Shown here piece after piece: positions 15,065 to 21,994 of a stretch of 37,385 bases of DNA. Source of the stretch: an uncultured bacterium. GTDB lineage: Bacteria; Patescibacteriota; Minisyncoccia; Moranbacterales; UBA2206. The stretch lies in NCBI GenBank assembly GCA_903841185.1, contig CAIMIV010000042.1:75319-112703 (forward strand), read 5' to 3'. The position numbers and the translations under genes are program-made. How positions within the stretch are numbered: the first letter of the stretch is position 1; every line of letters starts with the position of its first letter. The notes below the pieces were generated by a model. That model saw nothing but the letters and a program-made list of their open reading frames with translations. It searched no databases and was not told where the DNA came from.

Positions 15065-15135
15065 TGGGGTGGTAGGATTCGAACCCACGCATCGTGGAAC
15101 CAAAATCCACTGCCTTACCGCTTGGCTACACCCCA
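15065..15135 (-). tRNA. tRNA-Gln (anticodon UUG)
   Basis: A 71-nt cloverleaf on the minus strand. The acceptor is TGGGGTG.../...ACCCCA and the D-arm is around AGCCAAGCGGTAAGGC. The anticodon stem-loop is GTGGA-TTTTGGT-TCCAC, giving anticodon TTG, and the T-arm has TTCGAAT. CCA is not encoded. Together with gatB it fits indirect Gln-tRNA formation. Confidence 0.93.
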
Positions 15136-15142
15136 ATTTTTT

Positions 15143-15820
15143 TTATTGTAAACTATCCGTAATTCCTAATGTCCAGCCTCTAATTTTTCTATTTAAATCC
15201 GTACTGCGAGTAACATCTATTCTCAATAATCCAATATAGTCATTACTAGTATTTTTTCGTATTGTTGTTTTTGGGTTATGATTTTTTAAATATAATTTTT
15301 CTATATCTTCACCTATGAGTTCACTCCAGAATTTCTTTGCTTTGGCAATATCAGCTGTTTTGTGGATACAAATGCGGTAATAAAATCTTTCATTGGCGAC
15401 ATCACAACATTCTTCCATCCATCGCTTGAATAATAAAACCATTTTTGGATCAGAATTTCCGAAAGATACTCCCTGAGAAACATTATGGGTTTTTTGCTTT
15501 GAGCCTTCTGCCCAATAAATAGCAATTCCGATAAGCCATAATTCTCGCTTAGAAATGTTTTGGATTTCTTGTTTTGCTGCTTCTATGATTTCTTTTTCTC
15601 TCACAACTCGGATATTTCGGCAGGCTTCACTGGCTTTAATTTGTGCTAATTTTCGTTGCAGTGTTAATCTCTGTGTTTGCGGCTTTGCAATCCCGATATC
15701 CTTGAGCCAAACCGAAAGAGTAGACTTAGCGATTGGGACTTCTTTCAGAATTTCAGTATAGGTCAGTCCTTGTTTTCTCAGTTGTATTGCGAGTTGTTTT
15801 TCGGTTTCTTTTTTTATCAT
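15143..15820 (-). CDS. HTH plus LAGLIDADG-like endonuclease-type protein
   Basis: 225 aa. Residues 5-45 form a resolvase-type helix-turn-helix (AIQLRKQGLTYTEILKEV, KSTLSVWLKDIGI). Residues 90-135 carry LWLIGIAIYWAEGSK and SFGNSDPKMVLLFKRWM. This pattern is seen in LAGLIDADG-superfamily homing-endonuclease-like proteins that occur as free-standing HTH genes in CPR bacteria and archaea. One LAGLIDADG-like helix is clear; a second copy is not, so it may act as a dimer or may be non-catalytic. It ends 7 bp upstream of tRNA-Gln on the same strand. No strong Shine-Dalgarno. The domain assignment is by motif memory. Confidence 0.65.
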   Translation of the reverse strand: MIKKETEKQLAIQLRKQGLTYTEILKEVPIAKSTLSVWLKDIGIAKPQTQRLTLQRKLAQIKASEACRNIRVVREKEIIEAAKQEIQNISKRELWLIGIAIYWAEGSKQKTHNVSQGVSFGNSDPKMVLLFKRWMEECCDVANERFYYRICIHKTADIAKAKKFWSELIGEDIEKLYLKNHNPKTTIRKNTSNDYIGLLRIDVTRSTDLNRKIRGWTLGITDSLQ

Positions 15821-15877
15821 ATAAAAACCACAGATGTTATGTATATATGATATATCCGTAGTTCGTATTCGTCAATC

Positions 15878-17506
15878 TTATTCACTAACCACCGTTCCTC
15901 CCATAATTTCCATAGCGGAATTCATGAGGGAATCTTGTTCGCCCGGCACATCTTCCTTGGCCTCATTTCTGGGTGGCTCAATGGCGATGCCCGCTTCTTT
16001 GTGGGTGACAATCTTGAGGCGAACTTGCAACCCTAAAATTTTACCAAAAACCCCTTCGACTGTCAACTTATTGCTGTGATCGTTGAGTTTTTCCTTATAG
16101 AAATCATAGGGAGTGGAAACAGCAATCTCGTTGCCGGTGACGGCAATGGCTTGGCAGTTAGAAGAAAAAATAGTGGCCAGGGATTGATTGTCTCTTTTTA
16201 ACGCTTCCAACAAATTTCGCCAATTGTTGCGAATAGTATAGAGATCGGTGTCTCCTTCAGGCAGATTTTTGATTACCGGTTCATCCTCTTGCATTTGAGC
16301 TAGCGCTTCGGGTGAAGCGGCGATCGGCTCTGGCGTTGAAGGGCTCGAAACTGCCCTAGGAGCCAAACAGATGTCATTAGTGGTCTCTTGCTGGGTATAC
16401 TCAGTGGAATTGGCTGGGAAGGTGTGAGTAGCCCGAATGATGGCAATCTCCAAAGGAAGTTGGGGGAGAGCGGCGGATGCAATTTTCCCTTGCGCCTCCA
16501 AAAAGAGGTTAAGAGCCAGGATGATTTCGGTCAGTTCCGCTGCTTGGGCTTGCGTAGTCATTTCCTTGAGTTGTTCTTCAGTGGATTCATAGACGAAACT
16601 GGTTTTGAGAGCCGGGTTAATTTTGAGAAGCATCAACTGGCGCAAATAATTGATCAGGGATTTGGTGAAGATTTGCAAATCATAGCCATCAGTCAAGATG
16701 GAGTTTATTTTTACAATGGCTCCCGTGGCATCTTTTTGCATAATTAGACTAGCGATTTCCGCCGAAAATTTCCGATCGGTAGTGCCTAGAATTTCCTCCA
16801 CTTCTTTGACGGTGATGTTTTTGTCCTCCAGAGAGATGACTTGTCCAAAAAGACTCTCAGCGTCACGCATCCCTCCCTCCGCGGCAATGGCAATCATCTC
16901 TAGGGATTCCGCGTCAACAGTGATGCCTTCTTGTTTGGCGATAAGGGACAGCTTTTCGATGATATTTTCCAGCGGCAGTTTGGCAAAATCAAATTTTTGA
17001 CACCGGGAGATAATCGTGGCAGGGACTTTGTGGATTTCAGTGGTAGCGAGAATGAAAATGACATGTTTGGGTGGCTCTTCCAGCGTTTTCAAAAGGGCAT
17101 TAAAGGCGCCGGTGGAAAGCATGTGTACCTCATCGATGATATAGACTTTGTATTTGAGCTGGGTGGCGGGCAGATTGACCGTTTCGCGCAGCTCGCGCAT
17201 GTTGTCTACGCCCGTATTGGAAGCGGCGTCAATTTCAATAATATCCAAAGAGCGATTGTCATTGATGACCTGGCAATGGGCACATTTTTCACAGCTAATA
17301 GCCTCTTTTTGATCAAGACAGTTGACGGTTTTGGCGAGAATGCGGGCGATAGAGGTTTTTCCGGTGCCGCGGGAACCGGTGAAAAGATAGGCCTGCGCGA
17401 CATGATTATTTTTGATAGCATTAGAAAGAGTCTGGACGATATGTTTTTGTCCAATGACCTCAGAAAAATTTTTTGGCCGATATTTTCGGTATAAAGTGGC
17501 TGACAT
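15878..17506 (-). CDS. dnaX: DNA polymerase III subunit gamma/tau
   Basis: Clamp-loader ATPase that opens the beta clamp and loads it on primed DNA. The 542-aa chain starts MSATLYRKYRPKNFSEVIGQ (family signature). It has Walker A GSRGTGKTSIA, the zinc site CEKCAHC with an upstream Cys, Walker B YIIDEVHMLS and the sensor/SRC motif TIISRCQKFDF. The domain III collar runs to about 370. A Pro/Glu/Ser linker and a C-terminal tau-like module (NNWRNLLEALKRDNQSLATI, VRLKIVTH) complete it. I see no dnaX-type slippery heptamer at the expected gamma/tau boundary. An extended -10 promoter lies just upstream. The start codon has no strong Shine-Dalgarno. Confidence 0.96.
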   Translation of the reverse strand: MSATLYRKYRPKNFSEVIGQKHIVQTLSNAIKNNHVAQAYLFTGSRGTGKTSIARILAKTVNCLDQKEAISCEKCAHCQVINDNRSLDIIEIDAASNTGVDNMRELRETVNLPATQLKYKVYIIDEVHMLSTGAFNALLKTLEEPPKHVIFILATTEIHKVPATIISRCQKFDFAKLPLENIIEKLSLIAKQEGITVDAESLEMIAIAAEGGMRDAESLFGQVISLEDKNITVKEVEEILGTTDRKFSAEIASLIMQKDATGAIVKINSILTDGYDLQIFTKSLINYLRQLMLLKINPALKTSFVYESTEEQLKEMTTQAQAAELTEIILALNLFLEAQGKIASAALPQLPLEIAIIRATHTFPANSTEYTQQETTNDICLAPRAVSSPSTPEPIAASPEALAQMQEDEPVIKNLPEGDTDLYTIRNNWRNLLEALKRDNQSLATIFSSNCQAIAVTGNEIAVSTPYDFYKEKLNDHSNKLTVEGVFGKILGLQVRLKIVTHKEAGIAIEPPRNEAKEDVPGEQDSLMNSAMEIMGGTVVSE

Positions 17507-17541
17507 AGTGAGTGATAATGAATAAAATACCTTAGAATCCT

Positions 17542-17550
17542 ATTGTACCA
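17542..17550 (-). promoter_or_regulatory. Extended -10 promoter of dnaX
   Basis: Minus strand TGGTACAAT (17550-17542), about 36 nt before the dnaX ATG and after the terminator of the upstream gene. Confidence 0.5.
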
Positions 17551-17556
17551 TAGCGC

Positions 17557-17591
17557 AGAAGAAAAGAAAAAGCGCCTTTCTAATGGCACTT
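17557..17591 (-). terminator. Terminator of the gtrA operon
   Basis: On the minus strand AAGTGCC (17591-17585) / GGCGCTT (17576-17570), with one G-T pair, followed by a T-rich tract (TTTCTTTTC). Confidence 0.7.
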
Positions 17592-17602
17592 AGGAGGGGG
17601 AA

Positions 17603-18265
17603 TTATTTCTTGAAAACAATAAATTTGTAACCCACAAAATTCCAGGCTAGGCCGAGAATGCTGCCGGCAATGGCGCCAAGCAGACCGGCTTGATCGGCGC
17701 TGATGGCAGTGGCATCATTAACTAATTTGAAAGTGATGGAAGCTGCTACGACATTGATCACAAAGCCCACTAGACTGACGATGAAGAATTGAACAAAGTT
17801 GGACTTTTCTTCACCTTCCCCGTCTTTTTTGAAAGTCCAGTGTTTATTCCAATAATAGCTATTGATGTTGGCAATGATAAAAGAGAAAGCCTTGTAGGCG
17901 GAATAAAAAGTGAGGAAAGGTAGGATATTGAAAATGATGCCTTCGGAATCGATATTGAATTTACTTCGGAAGAGCCAGGTGAGAACAGTAAGGATCCCGA
18001 GATCCACCAGGGCGTTGAGAATTCCCGTGACACCAAATTTAGCTATCTGCCAAATAACCGCAATTTTTTTGCTGAGAATGTTGGCCACGAGCAGTCCCAA
18101 TGGCGTGCCGATAAGGAAGAAAGGGATAATGATTAAATATATTCTAGCAAAAAGGTCGGGCTTAGCAGCGTTAAGAACAGGTAAAAACAAAAGGCCGATT
18201 AACAAACCAGCCAAAGTTCCTAGGGTCAAATCTTTTTTTGTCAGCCAAACTTCTTTTAAATGCAT
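17603..18265 (-). CDS. GtrA-family membrane protein
   Basis: GtrA-like proteins are small four-helix membrane proteins linked to transfer of lipid-linked sugars in glycan synthesis. The core (from about residue 70) shows QIAKFGVTGILNALVDLG, the hallmark FIIANINSYYWNKHWTFKK and the end LAWNFVGYKFIVFKK. At 220 aa it is longer than the usual 120-150: two extra hydrophobic segments precede the core (LGTLAGLLIGLLFLPVL and IIIPFFLIGTPLGLLVA). It starts 9 bp after the stop of the 249-aa gene and shares its promoter. It may flip an undecaprenyl-type lipid-sugar, which would fit the prenyltransferases at 33825-35667, but no glycosyltransferase is adjacent. Confidence 0.9.
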   Translation of the reverse strand: MHLKEVWLTKKDLTLGTLAGLLIGLLFLPVLNAAKPDLFARIYLIIIPFFLIGTPLGLLVANILSKKIAVIWQIAKFGVTGILNALVDLGILTVLTWLFRSKFNIDSEGIIFNILPFLTFYSAYKAFSFIIANINSYYWNKHWTFKKDGEGEEKSNFVQFFIVSLVGFVINVVAASITFKLVNDATAISADQAGLLGAIAGSILGLAWNFVGYKFIVFKK

Positions 18266-18273
18266 GTTTCGTT

Positions 18274-19023
18274 TTAATCGTTTAGGGGTTTATTGAGTTC
18301 CTTGCGCAACTCTTCAATGTCCGGAGTCCATTCATCAATGATGGAAAAAGTGTTATTTTTTTCGGCTGGTTGTATGGCGGGAGAAGCTTCCTCATGGATC
18401 GTTTCCGATGGAGTGGAAGGAGTTGGATTTTTGTCGTTAACTATATCATCAATATCAAAATTTCTTTTCATTGTGCTGAAATTATGCATGGCGCTGCTTT
18501 TCTGAATGACATTTTCGATGGAGGCCCAGTCAGAATCCATATCGCGCGGAGTGACGAGCGTCACTTCATCACCTGGTTCAACTTTGAAATAGGTGATGGA
18601 TGCCAGCAGCACTCGATAGGGTTTTCCGTCGGCTGTGATGAAATAATTTCCGTCGGCATCTTGATTGATTATGCCAATGAGGCGTCTTCTTTCAATGGGC
18701 CCAATTTGTTTATAAACAAAAGAGCCTTCGCTGGTGATGGTGAGTTTCAACATGTCTCCCTCTACCAGTTTTGATTTTGAGGCATAGTTGGCGGGAATGG
18801 GATATTGTTTTCCATCAGTGCCAAGCATAATTTGACCATCAAAGGTTCCTTCAATAATTCTTCCATCACCGTCGTCTTCAAGCTTCTTTCTTCTGCCAAC
18901 TTTCTTCTTTCCCTCCAACTGCAAAAGCATTGCCTTGGCAGATTGAAGACTTTTTTCGGAACTATAAATCATCTCGCGCAGAGCTTGAATTTTATCGGAA
19001 ACATTTTCTAAATTTTCGTCCAT
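18274..19023 (-). CDS. Conserved CPR-type hypothetical, coiled coil plus beta domains
   Basis: 249 aa. Residues 1-45 form a coiled coil (VSDKIQALREMIYSSEKSLQ). The central part has two similar beta-rich blocks: EGTFDGQIMLGTDGKQYPIP followed by ANYASKSKLVEGDMLKLTI, and IINQDADGNYFITADGKPYR followed by VEPGDEVTLV. The repeat suggests tandem small barrels, perhaps OB- or TRAM-like. A Ser/Pro/Glu-rich tail ends in DEWTPDIEELRKEL. No membrane segment. I recall near-identical proteins as conserved unknowns in Parcubacteria, so it is likely core for the lineage. First gene of an operon with gtrA; promoter at 19083-19111. Confidence 0.8.
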   Translation of the reverse strand: MDENLENVSDKIQALREMIYSSEKSLQSAKAMLLQLEGKKKVGRRKKLEDDGDGRIIEGTFDGQIMLGTDGKQYPIPANYASKSKLVEGDMLKLTITSEGSFVYKQIGPIERRRLIGIINQDADGNYFITADGKPYRVLLASITYFKVEPGDEVTLVTPRDMDSDWASIENVIQKSSAMHNFSTMKRNFDIDDIVNDKNPTPSTPSETIHEEASPAIQPAEKNNTFSIIDEWTPDIEELRKELNKPLND

Positions 19024-19082
19024 TTTGTTTTATTTTCTACGCCTTTTTTAGCGAAGAACTTTGTTTTTATTTTTATACTATA

Positions 19083-19111
19083 ATTATACAAGCAGATGGA
19101 ATTTTTGGCAA
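19083..19111 (-). promoter_or_regulatory. Promoter of the 249-aa gene and gtrA
   Basis: Minus strand TTGCCA (19111-19106), 17 nt, TATAAT (19088-19083). It is back to back with the plus-strand promoter at 19145. Confidence 0.8.
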
Positions 19112-19144
19112 GGGCAAATCGGGATCGATGTGAAAAAAGAAAAA

Positions 19145-19174
19145 TTGAAAAAAATTTCAAAGATGTGGTATAAT
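19145..19174 (+). promoter_or_regulatory. Promoter for a leaderless mRNA
   Basis: TTGAAA (19145-19150), 18-nt spacer, TATAAT (19169-19174) preceded by TGG (extended -10). The ATG at 19181 begins 7 nt after the -10, where transcription should start, so the mRNA would have no or almost no 5' leader. Confidence 0.75.
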
Positions 19175-19180
19175 AATTAT

Positions 19181-19840
19181 ATGATAATAAAAAATAAATT
19201 TATCTTTAGCGCGTTGCTTGTTTCGGGGATTTTCCTTGGAGGGAATTCTTCTGAAGCTTATCAATCCCAAGTTATTTTGGGAGAAGAAAGTATCAAGATT
19301 GATAGTCCGGAAACGGCTAAGGCTTTTTATGGTGAACTAAGTGGTCGGGAAAACAGTTTTAAGATCAATAGTGATACGCCGTTTAATCTCTATGTGAATA
19401 TATTGGTTCCTGATGTTTTTGGGGCACGGGAGGATTTTACTGTTGAGATCAGTAAGGATGGAAAAATAGTTGCTGTGTTAAATGGCGCAAACTCTCAATG
19501 GAAAAATTTTTATGAACCTTTTGCCGGGGATAATTATTGGAAGGGGCCGGAATATAATTCTTCCGTTGAGGCGGGAGCATACGAAATAAAAATTGCTAAT
19601 CCCGGACAGGTGGGTAAATACGCTTTGGTGGTTGGGAAGACAGCTTCGCTTTCACCTGGTGCAACATTGCAATCAATTTTTCTCATTCCGCAAATTAAAA
19701 CCTATTTTTTCCACGAAGCATTCTTCTCGGCCTATTGCAATCAAACAACTTTGCTGTTCCTCGTTGTATGCCTGAGCTTGACGGGATTGGGGGTAGTGGC
19801 TGTGGTATTCTATCGCAACAATAGGCGCAGAGATGTCTAG
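19181..19840 (+). CDS. Surface protein with signal peptide and C-terminal anchor
   Basis: The frame is open 40 codons further upstream, but the start at 19181 is preferred. It begins the signal peptide (MIIKNKFIFSALLVSGIFLG, cleavage near SSEAYQ) and sits at the predicted transcription start. The 219-aa product has a beta-rich outside domain (INSDTPFNLYVNILVPDVFG, DFTVEISKDGKIVAVL, AGAYEIKIANPGQVGKYAL), resembling an Ig- or emp24-like sandwich. A C-terminal helix (TTLLFLVVCLSLTGLGVVAV) and a short basic tail RNNRRRDV follow. The topology is thus type I with the domain outside. Function unknown. It ends in a strong terminator. Confidence 0.8.
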   Translation: MIIKNKFIFSALLVSGIFLGGNSSEAYQSQVILGEESIKIDSPETAKAFYGELSGRENSFKINSDTPFNLYVNILVPDVFGAREDFTVEISKDGKIVAVLNGANSQWKNFYEPFAGDNYWKGPEYNSSVEAGAYEIKIANPGQVGKYALVVGKTASLSPGATLQSIFLIPQIKTYFFHEAFFSAYCNQTTLLFLVVCLSLTGLGVVAVVFYRNNRRRDV

Positions 19841-19863
19841 ATAGGCTAAATTCAAGAAGTTTT

Positions 19864-19894
19864 AAACCCGGCTAAATGGCCGGGTTTTATTTTT
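19864..19894 (+). terminator. Terminator of the surface-protein gene
   Basis: A perfect 9-bp stem AAACCCGGC (19864-19872) / GCCGGGTTT (19879-19887) with a 6-nt loop, then TATTTTT. Confidence 0.92.
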
Positions 19895-19948
19895 CAAAAT
19901 ATCTACTGGGATTAAAAATGTATTTTTTGGTTATCTACAGGTCAAAAA

Positions 19949-19980
19949 TAGACAAAAATATTTATAGTGATATAATATCA
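19949..19980 (+). promoter_or_regulatory. Promoter with palindromic operator before the RhuM pseudogene
   Basis: TAGACA (19949-19954), 16 nt, TATAAT (19971-19976). The -10 lies inside the perfect palindrome TGATAT-A-ATATCA (19968-19980). The same palindrome, with the following YTATAAYAAA, recurs at 26959-26971 before the Bro-N gene. It is a likely shared repressor site. Confidence 0.65.
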
Positions 19981-20016
19981 TTATAATAAAGATAAGAAAT
20001 CATTAAGTATAGAACT

Positions 20017-20575
20017 ATGCAAGAAGAAAAAAACAACAAAATAATTCTTTATAGCACCGAAGATGGAAAAGCAGAAATTGCAGTTAGTCTTGAAGGTGAG
20101 ACTGTTTGGCTGAATCAGAAACAGATGGCGGAACTTTTTAATTGCAGTATTGATAATGTCGCGCTTCATCTGAAAAATGTATATTCGGAGGGGGAATTGG
20201 ATGAGCAGTCAACATCCGAGGAATCCTCGGTAGTTCAAAAAGAGGGCAATAGAGAGGTAGCTAGATTAGTAAAATATTATAATCTTGATGCGATTATTTC
20301 AATTGGCTATCGAATTAATTCATTGCGTGGCACGCAATTTCGTATTTGGGCAACACAGAAGTTGCGAGAATATATCGTGAAAGGTTTTGTGATGGATGAT
20401 GAGCGACTAGCAAATGGCGGAGTGAGGCAAAAATATTATGCACATGAAAGATTGGGTGCAATATTTGCACAAGATGCTGGCTTTAAATAATTTGGAAGTG
20501 CTGTCAGGCAAAGGCAAGACTTCGCATGAAAAAATGGAAAAGACCGTGAAAAAAAGAATTACACAAATTTCTTGA
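20017..20575 (+). pseudogene. RhuM-family gene, internally deleted and frameshifted
   Basis: The first 157 codons match the N-terminal part of the virulence-RhuM family (about 330 aa): IILYSTEDGKAEIAVSLEGE, TVWLNQKQMAELFNCSIDNV, YNLDAIISIGYRINS and FRIWATQKLREYIVKGFVMD. The frame stops at 20488-20490. In the next frame (20474-20575) ALNNLEVLSGKGKTSHEKME resembles the family C-terminus (LxFNxxEVLxxxGKISHExA). The central ~140 residues are therefore missing and the remnants are out of frame. RhuM-like proteins are mobile-element-associated. The promoter and operator upstream look intact. Confidence 0.75.
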
Positions 20576-20621
20576 CCAGAAGAATTTGAAATGATTAGAT
20601 GGGAAGTAATTTTAAAAAGCG

Positions 20622-20684
20622 GTAAGTAGTTGATTACGTAATTAAAGGTGTAACAATGAATTTGGGATTGGTTGTTTCTATTTG
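20622..20684 (+). repeat. Island direct repeat, left copy
   Basis: The segment contains TTGATTACGTAATTAAA and TGTAACA. It matches 28020-28085 at roughly 50 of 64 positions in the same orientation. One copy follows the RhuM pseudogene, the other the Bro-N gene. It contains the near-palindrome TTGATTACGTAATTAA. The rest of 20576-20811 is AT-rich with no gene. Confidence 0.7.
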
Positions 20685-20811
20685 AAAGGCAATAGCACTT
20701 CAGATCAGAAGTTAAGTACAGAGAATTGCGATAGCTTACCTATTGAATAAAAATATGTTATTATAATCGTAGCTAATGTAATGGTAATAGATATAAAATT
20801 ATAAAATAAAA

Positions 20812-21780
20812 ATGAACCGATCCAAATATTTCGATTATATAGAAGAAAAGTTAAATACTCTTGCTGCTAGAATTGAAATAAAGGGAAAATTAAACATACT
20901 AGATTTACATCTTCATTCTGAGAATTTTTATCGCGACCTTTTAAATAAGCTATTTAATTGGAAGCTTAAGAATATAAATGAATTTAAGCCAAATACTGAA
21001 GCAATTGATTTAATTTGTGAGTCAAATAAATTAATTATTCAAGTGTCGGCAACCTGTACAATTGAAAAAATAAAAACCGCTTTGAATAAAAAAATAATTA
21101 GGGAGTATGATGATTATCATTTTAAATTTATTTCAATATCAAAAGATGCAAGTAAGTTAAGAAAAAATAAATTTATTAATTCCCATGGTATTTTTTTTGA
21201 TCCAGCAGATGATATATATGATATCGCATCAATATTAAAATATATAGTTAACTTAGACATAGATCATCAAAGGGAAGTACACGATTTTATTAAAAAAGAA
21301 TTAGGTCAAGAAATAGACATTGAAAAACTAGAATCAAATTTAGCAAGTATTATAAATATTTTAGCAAAGGAAAATTTGGACAAGAATGACCAATTTATTG
21401 AAATAGATAGTTTTGAAATCGAGCGTAAGATTTCCTTTAATAATCTTGATGATGCAAGGATTGTAATTGATGATTATAATGTGCACTATAATAGACTCGA
21501 TAAAATATATTCTGAATTTGATATGTCAGGAACTAATAAAAGTAGTGCTGTATTGGCAACCATTAGAGGTGAGTATGCAAGGAACTTAATGGTTAAAAAA
21601 GATGGAGAATTATTTTATCTTATTATAGATAATATTAGAGAAAAAATTATTCAAAGCGCTAATTTTTTTAAAATTCCGAGTGATGAGCTAGATGTTTGTG
21701 TGAATATTCTTGTGGTAGACGCATTTATTCGTTGTAAAATTTTTGAAAATCCTAAAAATTATAAATATGTTGTTGCCTGA
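20812..21780 (+). CDS. ABC-3C system effector with SMEK domain
   Basis: 322 aa. The N-terminal half is a clear SMEK domain: MNRSKYFDYIEEKLNTLAAR, KLNILDLHLHSENFYRDLLN, NTEAIDLI, KLIIQVSATCTIEKI and FKFISISKDASKLRK. SMEK proteins are the effector component of ABC three-component (ABC-3C) conflict systems described by Aravind and colleagues. The pattern ..EAIDLI (D66) ... IIQVSA (Q77, S79) resembles the core of PD-(D/E)xK nucleases with Ser where Lys is usual; this is my inference. The C-terminal half (about 190-322) should be the part that binds the middle component. The stop overlaps the next gene by 14 bp. Codon use is markedly AT-rich compared with the flanking core genes. Confidence 0.85.
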   Translation: MNRSKYFDYIEEKLNTLAARIEIKGKLNILDLHLHSENFYRDLLNKLFNWKLKNINEFKPNTEAIDLICESNKLIIQVSATCTIEKIKTALNKKIIREYDDYHFKFISISKDASKLRKNKFINSHGIFFDPADDIYDIASILKYIVNLDIDHQREVHDFIKKELGQEIDIEKLESNLASIINILAKENLDKNDQFIEIDSFEIERKISFNNLDDARIVIDDYNVHYNRLDKIYSEFDMSGTNKSSAVLATIRGEYARNLMVKKDGELFYLIIDNIREKIIQSANFFKIPSDELDVCVNILVVDAFIRCKIFENPKNYKYVVA

Positions 21781-21994
21781 TAATATACATCCAGAAAACT
21801 CTATCTATTATAATGGTGTTTTTGTTTTGCAAGAATTACAAAAAGAAGAAAATCAACATTTGTTGGATTTATATCAAAATGTAAGGCAACAGCAAAATAT
21901 GAGCTTTCCAATTTTTGTACTATGCTTGGATTGGCTCTTTTTGTTGGGCGTTGCTGAATTAAATAATAATGATAAAGTAAAATTATGTTTTTGA
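21767..21994 (+). CDS. ABC-3C middle component (MC6-like)
   Basis: 75 aa, MLLPDNIHPENSIYYNGVFV onward. I recognise the LLPDNIHPENSIYYNG...VL pattern and the SFPIFVLCLDWLFLLGVAEL core as the small middle component (MC6 type) that links effector and ATPase in ABC-3C systems. The frame also has an ATG at 21743, but the start at 21767 gives the conserved N-terminus. It overlaps the effector by 14 bp and the ATPase by 10 bp (ATGTTTTTGA), so all three genes are translationally coupled. The fold is probably a compact winged-helix-like domain; that is inference. Confidence 0.85.
   Translation: MLLPDNIHPENSIYYNGVFVLQELQKEENQHLLDLYQNVRQQQNMSFPIFVLCLDWLFLLGVAELNNNDKVKLCF

Noticed and set aside
14948-15151. 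Plus-strand 67-codon ORF
   Set aside because: It runs through the 24-bp palindrome, a terminator and the antisense of tRNA-Gln; no start signal.
15878-17506. Programmed frameshift in dnaX
   Set aside because: No A AAA AAG-type heptamer with a following hairpin was seen at the domain III end.
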